Positions 1-9,700 of a stretch of 64,000 nucleotides of DNA are shown one piece after another. Source of the DNA: Pocillopora verrucosa (lineage: Eukaryota > Cnidaria > Anthozoa > Scleractinia > Pocilloporidae); assembly GCF_036669915.1 (NCBI RefSeq), contig NC_089320.1, positions 2,705,129 through 2,769,128 of the forward strand. The letters run 5' to 3'. Each line of letters starts with the position of its first letter. Within the stretch, counting starts at the first letter, position 1. The notes under the pieces are model-generated. The model was given only the letters and a program-made list of their open reading frames with translations, was not told the origin of the DNA and ran no database searches. A program made the position numbers and the translations under genes.

Positions 1-170
1 AGAGCGAGCGTAGCCCTTCTCGAAACGTCAGCCTTGAAACTCTTTACGGTGATCAATTTACGTTAACAAGTCAGTCGATAATACTTAATTCCCCTGTTAT
101 ACTCTCCCACCGACGCAGCACCACAATTTCTTGAGAAACTTACCCCCTTTATTCATTGGACGACACTAAG
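1..170 (-). repeat. Dispersed repeat family A, copy 1
   Basis: Contains the block 'cgaaacgtca', then 'actctttacggtgatcaatt', 'ctcccaccgacgcagcacca' and 'gaaacttaccccctt'. The same ordered blocks recur, in either orientation and decayed to different degrees, near 3090-3182, 9548-9618, 9957-10012, 15259-15352, 20213-20343, 29697-29852, 43384-43590, 44934-45071, 53108-53288 and 54352-54492. No ORF is visible, so it is a non-autonomous element or the end of a larger one. Strand is arbitrary: minus here means opposite to the 29697 copy. Confidence 0.7.
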
Positions 171-454
171 TCCGGTTAAACTAAACTTTGGCAAGATTTG
201 AAAAACAACTAAGTTTTTCTTTACCAAAAAATTAGCCTGTCGAAGAAAATAACGCTCAAAAATGACTTCTTAAAACATAGTCCAATTACAAGAATTACAT
301 GTAAACTATCTTATTCGAGCTTAACTCGAGCAGTTAATAAACTAACCACGTTTAGGAAAACTATATAGTTTAATTTCGATCAGTGAGTCATTCTGCTGAG
401 ACCTACGAAAGTTGTAGAAATTTTTTTCTGAGCTTATCAGTTTACACACAAAAA

Positions 455-595
455 TTGGATCAATATCAGTATCTGGGCAACTGGCCACCTACCCCTCCCC
501 TAACTCAACAACAGTCAATTGACAACAAGTTAAGGTTAATGTTGGGTTAGGGGAGGGGTAGGTGGGCAGTTGCCCAGATACTGATATTGATCCAA
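455..595. mobile_element. Hairpin MITE-like element
   Basis: A near-perfect inverted repeat. The left arm begins TTGGATCAATATCAGTATCT and its complement closes the element. Inner arms carry ACCCCTCCCCTAAC on the left and GTTAGGGGAGGGGT on the right around a loop of about 40 bases. It sits in an intron or upstream flank of the proton-channel gene. A shorter relative of its core is at 4689-4771. Confidence 0.7.
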
Positions 596-856
596 AAATT
601 ATTAGAGATATCATTTTAATAATGTTTAACTACGGAGCTGGATAAAATTCTAGGTTCCTTCGTTTCCATTGAGAGTCTCAGCGTACTTACGATTTCGCAC
701 GAAGCCTAGGTCGAAGAGGATTCAACCAGGACATTCCCATGTTACTAAAGACGTAATTAATCCCAGGGGTATTCGAGGGCAATCCCTAAGATCGGCATGA
801 CATCCACACTGACGGATAGACGATACAGAAAATAAGAGGCTCTGTTCCTTCTTTAG

Positions 857-2802
857 ACGAAACTCACGTGTCCCGGTATCTGCTTCATTTTGTTGGCTTG
901 TCCATCCTCGCCATCTTCGTGTTTGAGGTAAGCCTCAGCAGAGTTGTTTTTGAGTTTAAAAGTAGAAATAAGAAATAATAGGCATCTAGGGTATCGTGGA
1001 CGCCTTATTGTTTCGTCAGATTACGCACAAGACTGGAAATTACTTGGTTAATATGTCTCAAGCGCGTCACGAAGATCCAACAAACCTTCGAGCCAATTCT
1101 GAACTTGGGATCGACTCACACATCTAAACCTGTTCCTGGCAAATCATGCATTCAATTTTGCTCAAAAATCGGAATTGACTGCTGCTCGATGGTATTTCAA
1201 TAATTGGACAAGTTTCCACTTGCAGTTGTGGTGACCAATGAGGTAAAAAAATTATCGGCTAAAGATAGCAGAGTAGCGAGCGATTTTTAAGCCGGTCACT
1301 GAGAGTTAAGAATTTACAACTCTGCATCTCTGGTTGAATTCACAAATTTGAATCTCAGCAGAAGTATACTTGGAGGTGTACTTCTGATCTCCAAAATAGC
1401 GATAATCAATTTTACGCATTGATAAAGAGTGACCTCCATTCTTCGCATTGATTACATTTGCTCATTTCTGTAGGTTTTTCTCAAGTTTTATGCAATGGGA
1501 TGTGAGTACTTTATGATAGAGAAACTGGAGGTGAGAAAATCCCTTTAACACCTACTGTGTTTAGACCTCAACAAAAGCTGTTATCTTCAGTGATTTAAAG
1601 ATACACTTTAGTTCATTTTAAACCTCATTTTCTTGTCTACAGTTATTTGATGCGTTTATCGTGGTATCGGCGTTTGTAATCGAAATAGTGTTAAGGTGAG
1701 TGTGTGCAAATAGGAGTATTCAAATCCTGTGTGCGGTTTGTTTAATAAGTGAATCTGTCCAGCGTCCATTCTCCTCGAAAGGGTGAATAACTGATTTGCG
1801 CAATCTTTTTCTTTTCGAAGGAGAGGGGGGAGGAGGGGGGGGGGGGCTTTGACCCGCCGTTCCTACACAAGTTTCATTCTAATCCGGAACCCTGTCAACG
1901 TGAAATTCTCCTTAGTGCAAAATAATTGCTTTTGAGTGGGGGCTGTTTAAATCCGGAATTTAACCAAAATTTTGGTTGATCTGTGATCAACAGTATTGTT
2001 CAAATATACAATTTTTTCTCGTTCACTTTTCTCCTTCCAATCTTTTCTGTGAAATTTGAAGGGCCTGTTCCCTTCTTCGTTAATTCATTCGTTCTTTAAT
2101 CATTTTATTTTTCGATGTTTGTTGTTTTTTTCTTCAGCGTCATCCGTGCAAAGAAGGCATGGAAAGGCTTTGCTTTCATCATAGTTCTTCGGTTGTGGAG
2201 AGTTTTAAGGGTCATTGTCAGTAAGTATTGGGTGTTGATTTTTATAAAACTCGGATTGTAGCAGACATTCGCAACTATATATGTGTTGCTGTTAATTCCC
2301 CTCAAGCCAGCGGAACAAACACAGAAAAATTATCAGCGACACTTGCCGGAGAGAACTATTGGGGTAAACTATCCATTAAAATTTTAAATTTATTCAACAG
2401 TTTCACAAAAATTGAAATTTCATCCTTTACTGATTTTCCTTGCCAATGGCCAATCCAGAGATATGAGTTGTTGTGAGGCTACTCTTTAAACTCGTCCCCG
2501 GAACTTTCTCGGCCAGTATTTAAGATAGCGGCTACCTAGAAAAAATGGCCGCAATCTGTGAAAGACTTTTGCTAAATTACCCTGATTGTTAGACCGATGC
2601 GAGTGAGAGAGTTATCCAAAACTTCTCAAGTCCTTGTCACCTAACCTTCAGTTTACATGATGCCTTTCTATCCTCAGTGGTATTCACCTTCAAAGAGGAA
2701 TTGTATGAGTTGATTGAAGATGACGTCGACGCTCCCAAACAAGAAATCAAAGACGAGGAAAACAAAGAGGCTGGGAAAAGTAAAGATGAACCAAAACACT
2801 GA
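857..2802 (+). CDS. HVCN1: Voltage-gated proton channel-like protein, 3' part (five exons)
   Basis: Exons read as 857-927, 1474-1530, 1643-1695, 2138-2220 and 2678-2802 (TGA), all GT-AG with agreeing phases (entry phase 2). They encode the S2 to S4 part of a voltage-sensor-only channel: S2 with LLHFVGLSILAIFVFE, an S2-S3 loop ending KLE, S3 with LFDAFIVVSAFVIEIVL, and S4 with VLRLWRVLRVIV. The S4 Arg-x-Trp-Arg-x-x-Arg pattern is the Hv1 signature. The S3 Asp is present. The S1 exon, with the selectivity Asp of known Hv1 channels, lies before the window or was not found. The C-terminus is only about 40 residues, acidic then Lys-rich, without the long coiled coil that dimerises vertebrate Hv1. 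A TMEM266-type relative is the main alternative. Role by family: voltage- and pH-gated proton efflux. The gene is tail-to-tail with POM121. Confidence 0.85.
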
Positions 2803-3795
2803 GGAGTTACAATTGAATTCAAACGGAAAAAAAGTTGAAAATATAAGTGAAATAAACTTTCGCACTGCTACCGATTACCTTTGGGTGCTTTTCAATCAAT
2901 TGCTGTAATACAGCCTGCTCCGTGTGTTCAATTGGTAAAACGAAGCGAAATAATAAACGGCGCAATAGTAGCCGTCTTCCGCTTCTAAGGCGCTTGGTTT
3001 TTCTATACTGAACCTCTAGAACAGGCAAGCTGTATTATAAGAACGAGACTATTCAAAACATCCAGTTGGAGCAAGGCGGGAAAATAGCTATTATCAACTG
3101 AGTTTATAATGTATCTTGGGCACCGTAGTAGGTTATAGAGCTGAAGTTTCCAGTGTTAGCCCTGCGTCAGAGCAAAGTGAATGAGGATGCACACTTGATT
3201 TACCTACATTTAAATTTTATTTCTGCATACACAGATACGTGTTTATGGTAAATCTTATTCGAACTAGACAACTACGTGATTTTAAAGGAACAAAAGGAAA
3301 AAATGCAAGTAAAAATTCATTTATTAATCCAAAATATCAATTTGAACAGCTAGCACTACTTCTGCAATCGCTATATACATCTATCATTGGGTAAATCAAT
3401 ATGGCCGAGTTTCTTTCGTCCAATTAAAAAAGAGAGATTCTATATGCCATTTGCGAGTCGCTTTTCTTTACAACAGCCAGCGTCGCCACGAAAAATGGAT
3501 TATGGTATGTTTAACAGCAAAACGTAACGCTTGCAAAGTCGTTCGTTACCACTTTCATAGATTCCAGTTCTTCTCCCAGTGGATTCACCCTGATTGTGAT
3601 ACGCAAACTCTACACCCTCCAATTAACCTGAGAAGCACGGTAACATCCTTCTTTTTCAGGAAAGCAGCATTAAGTTATGACTTTCCGACCATTTCAGTGA
3701 ATCACTCTCACCTTCGAAACGTGTACAGTGAGCCTTAATGCCCATGTATTCATAATCATCTCTTCAGCGCCAATTTTTCAATTTTCCGCGAGCGG
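2803..3795. other. Intergenic, tail-to-tail
   Basis: Lies between the stop codons of the proton channel and POM121. It holds the 3'-UTRs and a decayed family A repeat at about 3090-3182. Short open frames here look like chance. Confidence 0.6.
2952..2957 (+). terminator. Poly(A) signal of the proton-channel gene
   Basis: An AATAAA hexamer lies about 150 bases after the stop codon on the same strand, a normal 3'-UTR distance. Confidence 0.4.
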
Positions 3796-6700
3796 TTATT
3801 TCTTCCCCCTTCTCCGGGCCGCTGTGCGAGCCCTTGATCTTGCCGTCAGGTTGCTGCCTGCCCCTTGCGGAGTGCTTGGCGCCCCAAATGCTGGTGCAGG
3901 TGTGGGTGCGGCAAAACGACTTCCCGACGCACCACCTGGGGCGAAGTTGAAACCCCCACTGGGCGCAGGTGTCGCGGGCACAGCTATGAAAAAAAAAGGA
4001 TGGTGAAAAAATTACAATAGATTTCTACACGACTGCGAATTTTAATGGAGCTCAGAAAATTAGAGGTTAAAATTACAATGCGACTTTCTACTACTTAATA
4101 TAAAACTCCTTTCTCCATGCAATCAAGGGGGAGGAAATTACTGGCATGAACTGAAGTGGGGAGGGGGAGGGTGAGGGTGAGGGTGAGGGTGAGGGGGAGG
4201 GGGAGGGGGGGGTGAGGGTGAGGGGGAGGGGGAGGGGGAGGGGGAGGGTGAGGGTGAGGGGGAGGGGGAGGGGGAGGGGGGTAAGGTACTTTTCCCCAAA
4301 CCCCCGTAGCTTCATCTGGGGCTCTGCCGGCTGTGAAAAATCAAAGGGTGGGAACCCCGGAAGTCCTGATGTACTTACCCGCAGGTGGAGCTGTTGCTTG
4401 GCCAAACTGCCCGAAGCTACTGTTACTCGCTGAAGAGCCTGGGAAAAAAAAAGGCAATGAAAATTCAGTGAAACAGGGTAAGTGAAACTGCATTCGAAGT
4501 TATCGAAATTCAGAAGACGAAGAGAAGGTTTAAGAGCAGATGACAAGCCTAGCATGGTGACCAGACAATGAAAGGAAACGTCTTTAAAACCATGCCAACT
4601 TTTGACAGAGTTTCGCTTAAAAAAAAGAAAATAAGGAATAGAGGAAACTAACTAACAAAAGCACAATCATCCTCTGAATGAGAAACTGCGCACCTGCCCC
4701 TCCCCTAACACAACAATAACCCTAACTTGTTATCAGCTGATTATTTTGGGTTAGGGGAGGGGTAGCAACGCATTTGCTCACATATTAGCATTGATTAAAT
4801 TTTTCACTATTCCCAGATCTTACCAAATTGAAATCCTCCTGTTTTGTTCGCAGCGCCACTGAAATTAAAACCCCCGGGTGTTGGGTTATTTGCCGTCGTA
4901 TTTGCATTGAAACTAAATCCACTAGAAGCCGCAGCATTCTGGGAAGGCGCTGCTCCAAAGGTGTTCTGGGCACCGGCACTGTTTCCAAACCCATTGAAAG
5001 GGGACTTGGAAGCGTTTTGCGACGTATTTGCAGCAAAAGCGAACGGAGATGATTTCTGGCTAGGAGCTTGTCCAAAAGCACCTTGGGTAGTTTTTTGGTT
5101 TGGCTGAGTTCCAAAGTTAAACTGTGTCGATTGGGTACCAAAAGCATTATGGGCACTACTTTGATTTGGATTCGGTCCAAATACATTTTGATTCGCCTGG
5201 TTTCCGAAAATATTTTGTGTGGTTTTCTGCTGTGAACCAAAAGTATTTTGCAAATGCTGAGCACTCAAACCACTTTGAGGAGTCTTTTGACTTGCGTTTA
5301 GAGAACTGTTCGCGTTTTGCGCTCCAAACGTATTTGAAGAAGCTGGCTGGTTTTGCTGTTGCACTCCAAAGGCACCATGGCTAGGATTCGCTCCAAACGC
5401 ACTCTGGGAAGCATTCTGGCCAAATGTGTTCTGGGTAAACGGACTTTGTGTGAAACCTGAAGCTTGAGGAGTGTTTTGTGAAGGCTTGGCCCCAAAGCCA
5501 TTAACACCGAAGGCAGAACCAAACGAAGTTTGACCTTGTTTTCCTGTTACAGGTTGCATGTTACTTACACCAAAAGTGCCTTTGTTTTGGGTTGTTGATG
5601 CAAGGGAATTCTGAGGCGCCGTGGCACTCTGCCCAAATACATTTGTCGATGGAATCGCAGTTAGAGTAGAGCTATTTTGCGTAGTTTCGGTTCGTTTTCC
5701 AAACGGACTTTGCAGTGAAGCAGCTACATTGCCACTTGCCAACGACCCAGAAGTTTGGGAAGTATTTTGTCCTAAAAAGAAAGTACTTGAAGAATTCACA
5801 GAGGTCGTAACCTGAGTATTTTGTGTTGACTTCTCACCAAAGACAATCTTTGTACTATTTGAAGCTGAAAAATTGAACCCTGCTTGCCCATTGGTTGAAG
5901 CGTTGGACGGCGGCATCCCAGATACGCTCGACGAAGAAACTGTGGAGAAACTAAACCCAGCTTTTTGGGAAGAAGTAATATTTGTGTTCAAAGTTGGTGG
6001 GTTAGTTGTTGCCGGCTTAGCGAAGGGCGACGCCCCAAATGAGGAAAATGAAGAAAGCTGGAAACCTGAGGAAACTGGTCCTGTTGTAACAGTCAAACTT
6101 TGCGCTGGGTTTGCTTGTGACTGGACAGGAGCAATTGATGAGCTTGTGGGAGCAGCCTTTCCCTGTTGTGAAGTAGGAATTTTTATTCCTTCACCTGTCA
6201 ACGCCGTAGACAGCCCAGGTGTACCTGACGGTTTAGAACCCAAATCAACTCCTGGTCGCTGTTGGGATAGTAACGCACGCAAAGTAGAACTTTGGGATTG
6301 CGTAGCAGTGCCACTGCCGTGAATTACGGGATTGGAACTAGAAACACTTGATGAAGGGACCTGCTGATCACTTGTGGTCCTTCGAGGATCTCCCAAACCA
6401 AGGGTTGGGGCGATAAGGCTCTGGGCAGTAGTGGTAGTTATTGTCCCTCTGCTTGTCACAACACCTGCAGTAGGGACCTTGAATAACGAAGCTGAGGTCG
6501 AAGTAGCCGCAGCTGAAGAAACCGTTGTCGTATCTGACAAAAGAACATAAACGAGAATCCTAGCTCATGGCAGTTATTCCACTTACTTTTGCGGAATTTT
6601 CGTTTAAAGAAAAGAAGGAGCACTATCTTGAGTCGACAGTCAACGGGAGAGGTCGTTAAGTTTCTCGTGTAAGGAGTGGAGAAGAAATTTGTCATTTAAC

Positions 6701-9700
6701 GAGGGAAAACCAGCGATCGACACCTCGTCACACACAGGGTGTTGGTGACAAAGGGGCGAGTCATGTGTGTGACTTGTGAGAAGCAAAATAACTCGTACGT
6801 TAACGGTGGAAGTAGGAATAGCTAGGTTATGCTGTTCTTTAAAAAGAAAATCTGGTTATTGAAAACACTTCACTGAGACGTTTGTATCCATCCATACTCG
6901 TTCTAATCCCTTTTAAAGAAACAGTCTCCAGCTTTGCAGTCAGTAACCTCTGTGAGAAGCCCTCACGGAGGAGGGGGGGGGACTTGTCAATGCCCAAGGG
7001 TTTCTAAGGTAGAGGGGAGCTTATTAAAAGGAGGGGCTTAATAGATGGGGCTTATTAGAGCGTTTTCAAGAGTTGTGATTATTCGCCAAGACAAAAAAAA
7101 AATGCATCGTTAGAGTCTTTTTACCTGGTTTCTCTTTATCTTTCACTTTACTTTCATCATCATCATCATCATCACTGCCACCCAGCAGCTCATTCACCCG
7201 CTCCCAGGCTAACTTGCGATCGATCTTCAACTGCTCCTGGTTGATTTTTCTCGACACAGTTCTTCTTTGGGGCTAAAAATACGCGAAAAAACCGTTAAAG
7301 TAAACCAAACGCGGGAAAACACGTGTGCTGACCTCACGACTTCACTTCTGATACAGATTGCCAGAGCAGAAAGAGTACCAAATATTTCTGACTTTCAACC
7401 CAATTACAAACCGCATACCGACTGGTTCTTAAGGGCGGGAAATAACTGTTACTATAGCGAGGTTTGCAGCGGTGTTACTTGACTTCAATCTCAATTGTTT
7501 GAGAAAGTGGCGCAAGTATTTGTAAACCAATCGAACGATTTACATTGTACACGGGTCATTTTATGCCAAGTACGGGAAAAGTTGTCTAAACGAGTCCAAA
7601 GCCCGTTGGTTTGTTTGGTTGGTAAACTATGTTTAATTTAATCACTAAGCATAACAGAACAAAACCACAGCGCTTTTAATATTTATCTAGTAAGCACTTC
7701 GGTTAAAAAATGCCCCTAAAAAGACTTTAAAGTAAACCTCACCATCTCAGATTCTTCATTAGAAGCACAATAAACTGGTACAGCCCTTCTTCTTGAATCG
7801 TCTTTGGATGCAAATCTTGGAACTGTAAATCGTTTCTGTACATTTGTTGCCGGAGGTTTAAGTACCGAGCTGACATCTTCATTCACGTAATCAGTCTTTC
7901 CTCTACAAGAGAGATTAATATTAGAAATGAGCGCCAGTTGGTAAGCCTCCGCCCCCCACCCCCCGAAAAAAAAATGCAGCATAAAAATTCTGTTTGTAAA
8001 GACATGTAACCTGCGATAACGTGGCCATATGAGGCCATTTTAACATTGTTGTTAAAAAATTTATGTTTATTAATTAGTGATACAAACAGTTAAGGCGTCT
8101 ACTAACCGTTTAACTTCTTTATCTGTCAGTGGTTCTGACTCTTCAGTCTTCCTTGACTTACTCTCATTTTTGTCATCCTTTATGGAGCAAAATTATAATC
8201 ACATTTATTGAATAAAACAGCAAGAGCAAGGGGTCTGGCACTGATAATTATCGTCCCAGACCCCTCGCGGACCTTTCCCGCGCTCAAATCGCTCGCGGGC
8301 TCAAAACGCACGGCCACTCATATCGCAGCGCTATTGAAAGCCTACTCAGAAGCTACCGTGTACTTTATAGATATGATTTCCACTTACATTAGTTTTTGTT
8401 GCATCTCTTTCTGCGGTTGCTTCTTTTCTTTTTCGTGAGGCAGATTCATTTTGTGTCTCATTGTGTTCAGTCTCCATGGACTTGTAACCATTATCCAAAA
8501 TCTTACTTCTCTCTTTAGAGGAGTCAACTTCGTCTTCTCCTGAATTTTCTGCACTTTCTGTTATGTCTTCACTCTAAGATTGATCGGTAAAAAGTTAAGA
8601 ATGGGCTTAAAGAAAATGACAGAAGCCTTTAAGACAAACTACACTCATCTACATGTATGCTTGATTTCACCAAAGGGGTAATTTGACATGTAGCCTTGGT
8701 CTTACATACATATACATTGCCAGTGCTTGCTGGATTTTCATGAGATTTATTCAAAAGAAAAATGAAATGATGTTACCTGCCATGGACTTACATTTTACCA
8801 GCCAAAGGGGCACACCTCTGTCTGAGGTACTGGCTGGACACAATGGTAGCCCTTGAATCCACCTTCACTTTGCGCAAGGCAGCAGTTAACATGCATGTAA
8901 AGCAATTAGGGAATACCATGCTCCAGCTGTACCCTTCCTGGCTGAGGATCCACTACAAGAATCCCCAACGATCCACTGTTACCCATTTATACTTTTTGGC
9001 AAAAAAAGGCAATAGGAAAGAAATGTGTCTTTTGTTTCCCAAGAACACAACACAAATTACCTAAAAGACACCACTCAAATACAGAACTCATAAATCGGAG
9101 TATGGCTTCCGAACATCTCTCTTAACTGATGAAATAACAGTAACTGAAGCAACAAAAATCAGGGACAACTGATCTTTGATATAGCACAACTGTTTCACTT
9201 ACAACTGGTGGTTCTTTGTCAGTTTCCATATTTTTCCTCTTCTGTGTAACAGCCTCCACATAACTTTCATTCTGCACATTGTCAGAAGAATCACAAGCAC
9301 TATCATCCACAACTCTGCTTTTCTTCTTAGAGCCCCCATCAGCTGCTTTTTCAGTTCTTTCTGGGATTGCTACTCGTTTGCGGCCTTTGAGAAGAGGACT
9401 GCTAAATGGGTAAGATTCTGTTGGCTTGGTATCTCTCCTGAAAATAAAAAGATATGTTCAAATTTATTACTTGCTGGGTCTAGTGGGGGGAGGGGTGTCA
9501 GTTCAGAGTTGTCAAAAAATCATAGCTAACAAAAATCAACTGGCTTCATAATGTTAATTGGTCACCAGAGTAAATTTTGAAAGCTGGCATTTCTTGCATT
9601 AGCCCTCATCAGAGCAAATAGAGACATCTTTTTTCACATGTGGTATATATACAGAAAGATTGAGATAAGTTGTTGGTGGGAACATAGTAATGTGAAAAAA

